Below are positions 34,298 through 43,033 of a DNA stretch of 46,687 bases, in pieces. This DNA comes from Verrucomicrobiota bacterium (lineage in GTDB: Bacteria; Verrucomicrobiota; Verrucomicrobiia; Limisphaerales; JAKPVM01). Below the pieces are notes generated by a model. That model saw only the letters and a list, made by a program, of their open reading frames with translations. It was not told where the DNA came from and searched no databases. How positions within the stretch are numbered: the stretch's first letter is position 1; each line of letters starts with the position of its first letter. The DNA lies in NCBI GenBank assembly GCA_029572555.1, contig JAKPVM010000245.1, forward strand, positions 1 through 46,687, read 5' to 3'. Both the position numbers and the translations under genes were made by a program.

Positions 34298-35191
34298 ATG
34301 CGTGGGTTGATTTTTAATATCCAGAAGTTTAGCATAAATGATGGACCCGGAATTAGGACGACCGTTTTCTTAAAGGGATGCCCGTTAAGTTGTCTCTGGT
34401 GTCATAATCCGGAAGGCATCTCATCTGAAAAACAACTCATAGTGATTAAAAATAGATGTATTTCTTGCGGAAAATGTATAGAAGTTTGCCCTGATAATCT
34501 CGGCAATTCGTCAATATTTCACCAATCACATAACAAATGCAAGGTTTGCGGCGAGTGTGTTAAATTTTGTCCAACCGAAGCCCGACAGATTGTCGGAACT
34601 AAAATTGAAGATGAACAATTGACGCGAGAAATACTTAAAGACCGCATTTTCTTTGACGACGACGGTGGAGTAACTTTTTCTGGCGGTGAACCGCTCAAAC
34701 AATTTGATTTTCTCATTTCTGTATTGGAAATACTTCAGCGCAATTGTATTCACACAGCAATTGATACCTGCGGTTATGCTCATCCTGATATTGTAAGGTC
34801 TGTGGCAAAAGTAGCGAACTTGTTTCTATTTGATTTAAAATTTATATCATCACAAAAACATAAACTATACACGGGAATACCAAACGACATTATCCTTGAA
34901 AATCTTTTACTTTTAAATGCTATTCATAAAAATATCTGGTTAAGAATACCTGTCATTGAAGGTATAAACACAGATGAATCCGAGATAGAAAAAATCGCCC
35001 GATTTATAGCCCCGCTTAATTCAATAAAACAAATTAATCTGCTCCCGTACCACGAGATTGGCATCAGTAAGGCAATAAGAATTGAAGATGACAAAAGAGT
35101 AAATAAATATGTTTCACCTTCATACGAAACATTAGATAGAATAAAAGAGATTTTGAAAACATCAGGTAAAGTTGTTAATATAGGTGGGTAA
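34298..35191 (+). CDS. hypE: Glycyl radical enzyme-activating protein (radical SAM)
   Basis: A 297-residue radical SAM protein that installs the glycyl radical on the neighbouring enzyme. The SAM cluster motif is CX3CX2C in LKGCPLSCLWCHNPEG (about 28-37); an inserted ferredoxin-like domain provides two further [4Fe-4S] sites (RCISCGKCIEVCP and CKVCGECVKFCP). The fourth motif GVTFSGGEPLKQFD (SAM-binding GGE) follows. This matches activases of glycerol dehydratase/HypD-type enzymes and not PFL activase, which lacks the ferredoxin insert. The track starts at TTG 34286; ATG 34298 is preferred. It is 18 bases after pabC and 3 before hypD. The symbol is the hydroxyproline-pathway name, not hydrogenase maturation. 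Confidence 0.85.
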   Translation: MRGLIFNIQKFSINDGPGIRTTVFLKGCPLSCLWCHNPEGISSEKQLIVIKNRCISCGKCIEVCPDNLGNSSIFHQSHNKCKVCGECVKFCPTEARQIVGTKIEDEQLTREILKDRIFFDDDGGVTFSGGEPLKQFDFLISVLEILQRNCIHTAIDTCGYAHPDIVRSVAKVANLFLFDLKFISSQKHKLYTGIPNDIILENLLLLNAIHKNIWLRIPVIEGINTDESEIEKIARFIAPLNSIKQINLLPYHEIGISKAIRIEDDKRVNKYVSPSYETLDRIKEILKTSGKVVNIGG

Positions 35192-35194
35192 ACT

Positions 35195-37555
35195 ATGACA
35201 TCAAGAACAGAATTATTGCGCAGACAAAGCATCGATACACATCCCCGAATTACTTGTGAACGCGCATTGTTAATGACCGAATTTTATCAAAAATATTCAG
35301 GCTTGTATTCACCGCCTGTAATGCGCGCAATGGCATTTCTTCATTTATGTAAGAACAAAACAATTTATATTGGAGACGGCGAACTAATCGTTGGAGAACG
35401 CGGACCGGCACCAAAGGTTGTGCCCACTTACCCCGAATTGACCTGCCATAGCATAGAAGATTTGAAAATCCTGAATAGTCGTCAAAAAACAAGTTATTCC
35501 GTTGATGATGAATGTATAAGAGTTTATGCTGAAAAAATTATACCATACTGGCGTGGTCGCTCAATAAGGGACAAAATGTTTTCAATCCTACTCCAGGAGT
35601 GGAAGGATTGTTATGAAGCCGGGATTTACACTGAATTTATGGAACAACGCGCACCCGGTCATACAGTCCTTGATGACAAAATTTATAACAAAGGGATGTT
35701 AGATTTTAAAAAAGAAATTGCCGAATCAATAGCAAAAATTGATATTCAAAATGATCCACGCGCCTATGCTAAAATTGAGCAACTCAAGGCAATGGATATT
35801 GCCTGCGATGCAGTGATTATTTTTGCAAAACGTCATTCAGAACTTGCCAGTGAATTAGCTAAAAATTGCAATAACCCGCAACGGAAAGCGGAATTAGAAC
35901 GAATCGCAGAGGTCTGCTCTCACGTTCCTGCTTATGCACCGCGTAATTTTTACGAAGCCCTTCAATATTACTGGTTTTGTCATCTTGCCGTTATCACTGA
36001 ATTAAATGGCTGGGATTCATTTAATCCGGGACACCTTGACCAACACCTTTTGTCATTTTATAAAAGAGAACTTGATAGCGGTTCTTTGACGCCCGAATTC
36101 GCAAAGGAATTACTTGAGTGCTTTTTCATTAAATTCAACAACCATCCAGCCCCTCCAAAAGTAGGTGTTACAGCAGAAGAAAGCGGGACATATACCGATT
36201 TTGCAAATATAAATATTGGCGGTCTGTTAAGAGACGGTAGTGATGGCTCAAATGAAATTTCGCATCTGTTGCTGGATATAATCGATGAAATGCATCTATT
36301 GCAACCAAGTTCAAACATACAACTATCCAAGAAAACTCCTGATGCACTTTTAAAACACGCATTGCACGTCATAAGCAAAGGCTATGGTTTTCCGTCGCTA
36401 TTTAATGCAGATGCAGTAATTCAAGAACAACTGCGACAGGGAAAGACAGTTGAAGATGCGCGGGCTGGTGGATGTAGCGGCTGCGTTGAAACAGGGGCTT
36501 TTGGAAAAGAGGCGTTTATCTTAACCGGTTACTTTAACCTGCCAAAGATTTTAGAAATAACACTTCACAATGGGTATGACCCGAGAACAAAAAAGCAAAT
36601 CGGATTGAAAACCGGTGAACCATCAGAGTTTAAAACTTTCGATGACCTATTTTCAGCATATAGAAAACAACTTAACCATTTTCTAACTATTAAACTTAAA
36701 GGTAATCAAATAATTGAACAGCTATATGCAAGAGAAATGCCAGCCCCATTTTTATCGGTTCTGATTGATGATTGCATTAAAAAGGGTATGGACTACAACG
36801 AAGGCGGCGCAAGATATAACAATAGCTACATTCAAATGGTCGGGATTGGGAGCATCACCGATAGCTTTTCAGCAGTAAAAGACGTGGTTTTTGAAAAACA
36901 AAAACTATCTCTTGAAGAATTAGTGCACATATTGGATTCTGATTTTGCAAATGCAGAACAGATACGACAATGGCTACTCAATAAAACACATAAGTACGGT
37001 AATGACGATGATTATGCAGACTCAATAATGCGTAAAATCTTTGACGTTTTATTTGAAGAGTTAGACGGGAAACCAAATTCAAAAGGCGGATGTTATCGGG
37101 TAGAAATGTTGCCTACAACCTGTCATATTTATTTTGGACAGGTTACAGGCGCATTACCAGACGGCAGAAAAGCAACTAAACCACTATCAGAAGGCATCTC
37201 ACCGGTGCAGGGCGCGGATAGGAATGGCCCAACTGCTGTGTTCAAATCAGCAGCAAAATTAGACCACATTAAAACAGGCGGCGCCCTTTTAAATATGAAA
37301 TTCTCACCTTCATTTCTGCAAACCGAAGAAGGTTTTGATAAACTCGCAAAATTAATCAGGGCTTATTTTAAAATGGATGGGCATCACGTACAGTTCAATA
37401 TAGTTACAACTGACACATTGAGAAAAGCCCAGAAAAACCCACAAGAATACAGGGATTTAATCGTCAGGGTTGCAGGCTATAGCGATTATTTCTGTGATTT
37501 ATCAGCAAGTTTACAAGAAGAAATAATCAGCAGAACAGAACACATTGGTTGCTAA
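35195..37555 (+). CDS. hypD: Glycyl radical enzyme, trans-4-hydroxy-L-proline dehydratase (HypD)
   Basis: A 786-residue glycyl radical enzyme. The radical glycine is G761 in RVAGYSDYF, 25 residues from the end, and the thiyl-radical loop is GGCSGCVETGAFGKEA with C430 and E432. The residues I recall for C. difficile HypD (F152, H160, D278, S334, C434, E436, Y450, G765) all find counterparts at a constant offset of four: F148, H156, D274, S330, C430, E432, Y446, G761. That agreement singles out trans-4-hydroxy-L-proline dehydratase from pyruvate formate-lyase or glycerol dehydratase. The product is pyrroline-5-carboxylate, reduced to proline elsewhere. It is oxygen sensitive and follows its activase by 3 bases. 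An AGGTGGG ribosome-binding-like sequence precedes it. Its 3' end is duplicated at 40528. Confidence 0.85.
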   Translation: MTSRTELLRRQSIDTHPRITCERALLMTEFYQKYSGLYSPPVMRAMAFLHLCKNKTIYIGDGELIVGERGPAPKVVPTYPELTCHSIEDLKILNSRQKTSYSVDDECIRVYAEKIIPYWRGRSIRDKMFSILLQEWKDCYEAGIYTEFMEQRAPGHTVLDDKIYNKGMLDFKKEIAESIAKIDIQNDPRAYAKIEQLKAMDIACDAVIIFAKRHSELASELAKNCNNPQRKAELERIAEVCSHVPAYAPRNFYEALQYYWFCHLAVITELNGWDSFNPGHLDQHLLSFYKRELDSGSLTPEFAKELLECFFIKFNNHPAPPKVGVTAEESGTYTDFANINIGGLLRDGSDGSNEISHLLLDIIDEMHLLQPSSNIQLSKKTPDALLKHALHVISKGYGFPSLFNADAVIQEQLRQGKTVEDARAGGCSGCVETGAFGKEAFILTGYFNLPKILEITLHNGYDPRTKKQIGLKTGEPSEFKTFDDLFSAYRKQLNHFLTIKLKGNQIIEQLYAREMPAPFLSVLIDDCIKKGMDYNEGGARYNNSYIQMVGIGSITDSFSAVKDVVFEKQKLSLEELVHILDSDFANAEQIRQWLLNKTHKYGNDDDYADSIMRKIFDVLFEELDGKPNSKGGCYRVEMLPTTCHIYFGQVTGALPDGRKATKPLSEGISPVQGADRNGPTAVFKSAAKLDHIKTGGALLNMKFSPSFLQTEEGFDKLAKLIRAYFKMDGHHVQFNIVTTDTLRKAQKNPQEYRDLIVRVAGYSDYFCDLSASLQEEIISRTEHIGC

Positions 37556-37561
37556 TTACTT
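37527..37561 (+). repeat. att-like direct repeat, left copy (3' end of hypD)
   Basis: Thirty-five bases covering the last codons and stop of hypD and 6 bases beyond. The same sequence recurs at 40528-40562 with 32 of 35 bases identical. The three differences are CAC/CAT, TGC/TGT and stop TAA/TGA, all silent. A 14-base block GCACTAATCATCAA follows 5 bases later and has a 12 of 14 partner just inside the right copy. Confidence 0.85.
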
Positions 37562-37891
37562 TTATTGCACTAATCATCAATTCAGGATAAATGCCTGTGC
37601 TACGATTGTAAGGAATTATATCAGCCAATTTGTCGCCATCACCATACCTATGAAAAACCCAGTTGAATATAAAATTTATTGATGGAAAAATTCACTCATT
37701 TCAGTAAGAATAACATTGGCAAGATAAAATTGAGATGTTTTAAAAAATGCACAGAAACATAAAAATGTTTAGTATAAATCAAAAAGATGATGCAAAGAGT
37801 CGGGCAATAATTTGTTTGTTTTGATTTTTTCGTTTCGTGTGTGATATTTGAGAAGATAATAAACGAAAATTGATGGAGAAAATGTTGAATT
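37562..37891. other. Gene-free region upstream of the methyltransferase
   Basis: I see no gene in these 330 bases. They hold the 14-base block at 37567-37580 that has a partner at 40511-40524, a weak hairpin AAACAT-AAAA-ATGTTT (37755-37770) and AAATCAAAA/TTTTGATTT arms about 40 bases apart. GGAG lies about 14 bases before the methyltransferase ATG. Regulation of the restriction-modification genes could be here, but no C-box is recognisable. Confidence 0.4.
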
Positions 37892-39496
37892 ATGAGCCAG
37901 ATTTCACTTTTTAGTAAAGATGACAAGAAATTAATTAATTTAAAAGAGGCGAGTTTATGGGCTTCTGAATACTTAAACCGCAAAGTCACAGTGTCAAACA
38001 TATCATACCTTATTCAATATGGCAGAATAAATAAATATGGTAATAATGGGAATCCTTATATAAATGTTGAAGAACTTAAAAATTATTACGACTCTTTTTC
38101 TAAGGAAAACGATTGGAAAAAAACGTTAGGAGAAGATATTAATTGGCACCTTTCGTTTGTTCAATACAAAGAGGCAGAAAGGACAAAACATGTCCATAGA
38201 TTACATCCTTACAAAGGGAAATTCATTCCTCAATTAGTTGAATATTTTCTTGATTCTCACACTGATGAGTATAAAAAAAGCGTTTATTTTCATAAAGGCG
38301 ATATAGTTCTGGATCCCTTCTGTGGGAGTGGAACAACATTAGTTCAGGCAAATGAGTTAGGACTTAATGCAATCGGAATTGACATCTCTCCTTTTAATGT
38401 TTTGATTTCAAATATAAAAGTGGAAAAACATAGTTTAATTTTAATTAAAGAGATAATTAATAAACTAACTTTGCATTTGAAGGAATTTCAGAAAACTAAA
38501 AACAATATTATCTTTGAAGAACATTTATTATCAGAACTTTCTAAATTTAATGATAAATATTTTCCTTCTCCGGAATATAAAATAAAAATTGCCGATGGAA
38601 CGATAAACGAAAATGAATATTCAAAAGAGAAAGAAAAAACGTTTTTGTTCACTTATAATGACTTGATACAAAAATATGGAATTAAAGTAAAACAAGATAA
38701 GAAGGATACTTTTTTAGATAAGTGGTTCTTGAATCCTGTTAGAGAAGAAATTGAATTTTTATCAAAAGAGATAAAAGAAATAGAAAATATAGATGTTAAA
38801 AATGTTCTAACAATTATTTTAAGCAGGACTGTTCGTTCTTGTAGAGCAACAACTCATGCAGATTTAGCAACACTGAAAGAACCTGTTACTGCAACATACT
38901 ATTGCAAAAAGCACGGAAAAATTTGTAAACCAATATTTTCTATTGCAAAGTGGTGGGAGTTTTACACAAAAGATACATTACAACGACTTAGAGAATTTGA
39001 TAAATTAAGGACGGATACGTTTCAAATATGTATAACCGGAGATAGTAGAACGATTAATATTTTAGATGAAATCAAAAGAAGAAACCTCGATTTTTCAGAA
39101 ATTCTATTCAGACAAAAGATTAAAGGGATATTTTCAAGTCCGCCTTATGTTGGACTCATTGATTATCACGAACAACATGCATACGCTTATGAGATATTTG
39201 GTTTTGAACGTAATGACGAGTTAGAAATAGGACCTTTATCTAAAGGACAGGGGGAAGAACAAAGGGGTTCTTATGTCAAAGCCATCGCAGAAGTCCTCTC
39301 AAATTGTAAAAAATATCTTCAAAAAGATTACGACGTCTTTTTGGTGGCTAACGACAAATTTAACCTTTATCCTGAAATTGCAGATTTGGCTCGGATGAAA
39401 ATTGTTAATCAGTTTAAGAGGCCCGTCCTTAACAGAGTCGAAAAAGATAGGGAAACTCCTTATTCGGAAACAATATTTCATTTGAAGGAAAAATAA
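37892..39496 (+). CDS. Type II DNA methyltransferase with N-terminal helix-turn-helix
   Basis: A 534-residue DNA amino-methyltransferase. Residues about 16-65 (NLKEASLWASEYLNRKVTVSNISYLIQYGRINKYG..G.PYINVEEL) look like a MerR/excisionase-type winged helix. SAM motif I is VLDPFCGSGTTLVQA (139-153), and catalytic motif IV is SSPPYVG (about residue 416), so the order is I, a long variable region of about 270 residues, then IV. SPPY favours N4-cytosine methylation. It protects host DNA against the endonuclease two bases downstream. The pair would fit a GGNCC-type system if the TdeIII call is right. The gene is visibly more A-rich than the flanking genes. The N-terminal domain could also act as a repressor of its own operon. 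Confidence 0.85.
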   Translation: MSQISLFSKDDKKLINLKEASLWASEYLNRKVTVSNISYLIQYGRINKYGNNGNPYINVEELKNYYDSFSKENDWKKTLGEDINWHLSFVQYKEAERTKHVHRLHPYKGKFIPQLVEYFLDSHTDEYKKSVYFHKGDIVLDPFCGSGTTLVQANELGLNAIGIDISPFNVLISNIKVEKHSLILIKEIINKLTLHLKEFQKTKNNIIFEEHLLSELSKFNDKYFPSPEYKIKIADGTINENEYSKEKEKTFLFTYNDLIQKYGIKVKQDKKDTFLDKWFLNPVREEIEFLSKEIKEIENIDVKNVLTIILSRTVRSCRATTHADLATLKEPVTATYYCKKHGKICKPIFSIAKWWEFYTKDTLQRLREFDKLRTDTFQICITGDSRTINILDEIKRRNLDFSEILFRQKIKGIFSSPPYVGLIDYHEQHAYAYEIFGFERNDELEIGPLSKGQGEEQRGSYVKAIAEVLSNCKKYLQKDYDVFLVANDKFNLYPEIADLARMKIVNQFKRPVLNRVEKDRETPYSETIFHLKEK

Positions 39497-39498
39497 CA

Positions 39499-40272
39499 AT
39501 GGCTCTTACAAAAGTTCAAATAGATAAAATTAAAGACACTGTTAGAGAAAGCCTGAAGAATAAATTTTCAACATACGAACCAGAAACGAACGCTATGCCA
39601 TTTCATTATCGTTTGCTTGGACGAGATAGATTGGCTTTGTTTTCGTTTATTCATTCGTTAAATACTACTTTTGGTACTTCAATTTTTGAACCGGTGGCTG
39701 AAACATTGGCAAGCGCGAGATTTGCTATCGCTCAAAAACAATTTATAGTAGGAGATACAATAACAGAACAGGCTCAAACTGAAATTCAACAAATAATAAA
39801 TGAAATTTCAATTGGTAAAACGCCCGATAAAGTAAAAGAAATAGAAAGGATTAGAAAGGTCGTTGCTTCAGGCAAAACGAATAAATTAAAAACTGTGAAG
39901 GTAGATTTATTTGTTAAAAACAATAATGGAACCGTATATTTTTTTGATTTAAAAACCGCCAAACCCAATATCAGTAATTTCAAGGATTTTAAGAGAACAT
40001 TATTGGAATGGATAGCGATTTATTTGTTTCAGCACCCAGACGCGGATGTTCATTCTTATATAGCAATACCTTATAATCCTTACGAACCTAAACCCTATCA
40101 GAGATGGACATTACAAGGAATGTTAGATTTGAAAAATGAACTGAAAGTTGCAGAAGAATTTTGGGATTTTTTAGGTGGTGATGGTGCTTATTTAGAATTG
40201 CTTAATTGTTTTGAAACAGTAGGAATTGAATTGAGACCGGAAATAGATGCCTATTTTTCAAAGTTTAAATAG
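39499..40272 (+). CDS. Type II restriction endonuclease, TdeIII-like
   Basis: A 257-residue protein immediately after the methyltransferase (2-base gap, AAGGA in front). The N-terminal PFHYRLLGRDRLALFSFIHSLNTTFGTSIFEPVAE (about 34-67) resembles TdeIII/MjaII-family endonucleases, which cut GGNCC. A PD-(D/E)XK core is visible in TVKVDLFVKNNNGTVYFFDLKTAKPN: an Asp, then D-L-K about 18 residues later, followed by TAKPN. Reading frame and length are intact, so the enzyme is probably active as a homodimer. The family assignment rests on remembered sequence and is less certain than the nuclease call, which is also supported by the methyltransferase next door. Confidence 0.7.
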   Translation: MALTKVQIDKIKDTVRESLKNKFSTYEPETNAMPFHYRLLGRDRLALFSFIHSLNTTFGTSIFEPVAETLASARFAIAQKQFIVGDTITEQAQTEIQQIINEISIGKTPDKVKEIERIRKVVASGKTNKLKTVKVDLFVKNNNGTVYFFDLKTAKPNISNFKDFKRTLLEWIAIYLFQHPDADVHSYIAIPYNPYEPKPYQRWTLQGMLDLKNELKVAEEFWDFLGGDGAYLELLNCFETVGIELRPEIDAYFSKFK

Positions 40273-40556
40273 AGCCTATTGCATAAATAAACTTAACAAA
40301 GGTTAACAGTATATTTTACAAGATACAATTTTTATCCTGTATATCTAAAATGTGGTGTCAGCATCCCTGCTGACAATTTCAATACTTGGGAGCAAGATAC
40401 TCCCGCCACTTTATCATCTGTGTAAATCTGTGTTCCATTTCCCATCACTATGTAATGCCAACCTGTGGCTGATAACAATAATTTATGTATGGTCTTGAAC
40501 CTCTTCTACCGCATTAATCGTCAAAACTCAGCAGAACAGAACATATTGGTTGTTGA
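40273..40556. repeat. Intergenic repeat region with three hairpins
   Basis: These 284 bases have no gene. At 40318-40345 they repeat, with two gaps, the segment at 371-400 (ACAAGATACAAT...TTATCCTGTATATC). Two hairpins follow: TGTCAGCA-tccc-TGCTGACA (40356-40375), related to the one at 38-57, and GGGAG-caagata-CTCCC (40388-40404). An ATCTGTGTAAATCTGTGTTCC segment matches the ATCCGTGTAAATCTTATG of the left repeat island. The region therefore belongs to the same dispersed family as positions 300-440 and lies inside the putative island. Confidence 0.7.
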
Positions 40557-40562
40557 TTACTT
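40528..40562 (+). repeat. att-like direct repeat, right copy (hypD tail remnant)
   Basis: Copy of the end of hypD that still reads SRTEHIGC-stop in frame (with TGA as stop). Homology breaks off just before the Ser codon. The last 6 bases lie within the final codons of the convergent Xaa-Pro aminopeptidase gene, consistent with this having been the original hypD end before insertion. Confidence 0.8.
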
Positions 40563-41843
40563 CTTCATTATTTCTTCAATTTCTTCTGCTTCTATTGGGA
40601 TTGAAGCCATTAAATCAACGGCTCCATTTTCGGTCACAAGGACTGTATTTTCAAGCCGTATCCCCAACTCTTCTTCCCTAATGTAAATTCCGGGTTCACA
40701 AGTCATCACCCAGCCAGCCTGTATCGGTTCGGTCGTGTAGCCAACATCGTGAACGTCAAGCCCAATCGGATGCCCTACACCGTGCATAAAATATTTCTTT
40801 ACCGCAGGAGAATCTGGTGATTGCCGTTTGATTTCTCGTGTTGTTAATAATCCCAAATCTACAAGTTCTTTTTCTATCATCTGTTCAGCCTCTTTTTGCC
40901 ATTCTTTTATTAATTTTCCCGGTTTAAGATTGTTCATCGATCCTTTTAACACTCTTAATACCGCGTTATAAACCTTCTTTTGTCGTGGAGAAAATTTCCC
41001 ATTAACCGGGATTGTCCTTGTCATATCTGAATTATAATTTGCATATCCTGCTGCAACATCCATTAACAATAGTTGACCTGATTTGCATTGTTCATCATTT
41101 TTTATATAATGAAGCGCACAACCATTTTTACCGGTGGCAATAATCGGCTGATATGCAAAATAACCACCACCGCGGATAAATTCATAAGCGAACTCAGCCT
41201 CAACTTCCATTTCGTTTACGCCGGGTTTTACAAATTTCAAAACCCTTTCAAAGCCCTTTGCGGTTAAATTGCACGCCTTTTTTATGACATCTACTTCTAT
41301 TGGCGATTTAATGGCGCGCAACCGATGCATAAGGCGGGCAAGCCGTAAATATTTATGCAAAGGATACCTTTTTTGGCACTCTTCAATGAACCTTGCATCC
41401 CGCGTTTGCACTTCCACAACTGCCCGTTTATGTTCATTGGTGTTCAAATAAACGGCGTCGCAATCACACATTAAATTGTGGAAAGTCTTGCGGAACTCAG
41501 ACAACCATTGAACATTTTTTATTCCCGATATTTTTCTTGCTTCTTCTTTAGTTAATTTATGTCCTTCCCATGTTTCTATTAATGGATTTGTCTCCTTCAT
41601 AAATAATATTTCCCGAGAATCGGCGTCGACGGCGTCAGGATAAAACAAAAAAATTGTCTCTTCCTGTTCAATCCCGGTCAGATAAAACAAATCGGAATTT
41701 GGTTTTAATGGCATTGTTCCATCGGCATTTGTTGGCAAAATGTCATTTGCGTTCAACACTGCCAAAGAATTTTTTTCCATCAATTGTGAAAGACGAAGCC
41801 GATTTTCTACAAATAATTTACAATCAATTGGCGTATATTTCAT
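40557..41843 (-). CDS. pepP: Xaa-Pro aminopeptidase (M24B, PepP-like)
   Basis: A 428-residue two-domain metallopeptidase: aminopeptidase-P N-terminal domain (to about 160) and a pita-bread M24 domain. The two-metal site is visible as D and D in LLMDVAAGYANYNSDMTRTIP, H in MHGVGHPIGLDVHD, E in TCEPGIYI and E in GIRLENTV. It removes an N-terminal residue from peptides with Pro, or possibly hydroxyproline, in second position, in the cytoplasm. It lies 29 bases after the aldose epimerase gene, so it may share that operon, and its end touches the hypD-derived repeat. Linkage to hydroxyproline release is inferred from context. Confidence 0.88.
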   Translation of the reverse strand: MKYTPIDCKLFVENRLRLSQLMEKNSLAVLNANDILPTNADGTMPLKPNSDLFYLTGIEQEETIFLFYPDAVDADSREILFMKETNPLIETWEGHKLTKEEARKISGIKNVQWLSEFRKTFHNLMCDCDAVYLNTNEHKRAVVEVQTRDARFIEECQKRYPLHKYLRLARLMHRLRAIKSPIEVDVIKKACNLTAKGFERVLKFVKPGVNEMEVEAEFAYEFIRGGGYFAYQPIIATGKNGCALHYIKNDEQCKSGQLLLMDVAAGYANYNSDMTRTIPVNGKFSPRQKKVYNAVLRVLKGSMNNLKPGKLIKEWQKEAEQMIEKELVDLGLLTTREIKRQSPDSPAVKKYFMHGVGHPIGLDVHDVGYTTEPIQAGWVMTCEPGIYIREEELGIRLENTVLVTENGAVDLMASIPIEAEEIEEIMKK

Positions 41844-41872
41844 AATAAAGAGCGCTCCATTTCACCGCTTAA

Positions 41873-43033
41873 TTATTTTGCGGAAAACTTATATATTGTT
41901 GTCTGGGTATAAGTTTGTCCGGGCTTTAAAACTACAGAGGGAAATTCAGGGTGATTTATAGAATCAGGGAAATGCTGGGTTTCAAGGCAGAAACCGTGAT
42001 TTTTCTTATATGCAACACCTTTCTTTCCGGTTATCGTTCCATCAAGAAAGTTTCCTGAATAAAATTGGACACCGGGTTCTGTTGAATAGACATCCATCGT
42101 CCTTCCCGTTACAGGCTCATAAACCCTTGCCACAAATTCTAAACTCACGCCACTTCCATTTAAAACATAATTATGATCATATCCACTTGGATTATTGCCA
42201 ACCTTAACCTGTTCAATTCGTGCACCAATTTGTTCTGGTTTGCGGAAGTCTAATGGTGTTCCTTCTACTGGTTTGATTTCACTTGTTGGAATCAGGGTGT
42301 CATCAACAGGCGTGTAGTAATTTGCGTTTATTAATAATTCGTGGTCTAAAATCAATCCATTTTCCGGTCCTGAAAGATTAAAATAACTATGATTGCTCAA
42401 ATTGACTATGGTCTCTTTGTCTGTGGTAGCCTTATATTCAATTTTTAATTCGTTGTTATCTGTCAAAACATAATCTACCGTAACTGATAGATTTCCCGGG
42501 TACCCTTCTTCGCCATCAGGGCTTAAATAAGAAAGCCTCACGCCCACACCATCGGTTCTGTGAAGTGGTTCAGCATTCCAAACAACTTTATCAAATCCTT
42601 TGATTCCACCGTGTAAATGATTTGGTCCATCATTTTTTGCGACTGTGTATTCTTTGCCGCCGAGTTTAAATTTGCCATTTGCAATTCTGTTAGCCACTCT
42701 ACCAACTATGGCGCCGAAATATGGATTAACATTCAAATAGCCGTTCAGGTTATCAAATCCAAGAACAACATCATTGAACGCGCCTTTTCTATCAGGGGCA
42801 TATAATTCAGTAATCCTACCACCATAGGTAGTAATTTTTACTGTCATACCTTTACTGTTTTTCAATATATATAGGTCTACACTTTTCCCATCTCCGGTTT
42901 GACCGAAGCTTACCTTTTGGATTTCTGCCTGTGTCATAGATTTAGTTTGTGTTGTTGTTTGTTTTTGGTTAGCGCAGCCAGACATAAACATCAATGCGCC
43001 TGCGCTAATGCAAGTTATAAAAATATTTTTCAT
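41873..43033 (-). CDS. galM: Aldose 1-epimerase, lipoprotein form
   Basis: A 386-residue mutarotase that interconverts alpha and beta anomers of free aldoses. The N-terminus MKNIFITCISAGALMFMSGC ends in a lipobox, so the protein is a membrane-anchored lipoprotein on the periplasmic side. Catalytic and substrate residues lie in PNHLHGGIKGFDK, NLSNHSYFNLSG, and LETQHFPDSINHPEFPS (the catalytic Glu). It overlaps the stop of the GH43 gene by 4 bases (ATGA), so the two are translationally coupled. In that company its substrate is probably arabinose, galactose or xylose released by the neighbouring glycosidases. Confidence 0.9.
   Translation of the reverse strand: MKNIFITCISAGALMFMSGCANQKQTTTQTKSMTQAEIQKVSFGQTGDGKSVDLYILKNSKGMTVKITTYGGRITELYAPDRKGAFNDVVLGFDNLNGYLNVNPYFGAIVGRVANRIANGKFKLGGKEYTVAKNDGPNHLHGGIKGFDKVVWNAEPLHRTDGVGVRLSYLSPDGEEGYPGNLSVTVDYVLTDNNELKIEYKATTDKETIVNLSNHSYFNLSGPENGLILDHELLINANYYTPVDDTLIPTSEIKPVEGTPLDFRKPEQIGARIEQVKVGNNPSGYDHNYVLNGSGVSLEFVARVYEPVTGRTMDVYSTEPGVQFYSGNFLDGTITGKKGVAYKKNHGFCLETQHFPDSINHPEFPSVVLKPGQTYTQTTIYKFSAK

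Larger units (their letters stand above)
37527..40562. mobile_element. Putative 3 kb restriction-modification island bounded by direct repeats
   Basis: Between the two copies of the hypD 3' end lie only a methyltransferase gene, an endonuclease gene and dispersed repeats. No integrase or transposase is present. The layout matches an element integrated at the 3' end of a gene, where the incoming copy rebuilds the gene end and the original end is left at the other side. Alternatives are homologous gene replacement with a diverged hypD, or a tandem duplication now deleted. The call is inferred from the repeats and gene content. Confidence 0.55.

Noticed and set aside
35195-37555. Pyruvate formate-lyase or glycerol dehydratase
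   Set aside because: The active-site loop CVETG with downstream GAFGKEA and the residues at H156, D274, S330 and Y446 match hydroxyproline dehydratase better than the PFL or glycerol dehydratase patterns; sequence phylogeny would settle it.
37696-38001. 101-residue minus-strand ORF upstream of the methyltransferase
   Set aside because: It overlaps the start of the methyltransferase and lacks any motif; it is probably antisense to an AT-rich region.
40465-40686. 73-residue ORF overlapping the end of pepP
   Set aside because: It runs antisense to the real pepP reading frame and through intergenic repeat sequence.
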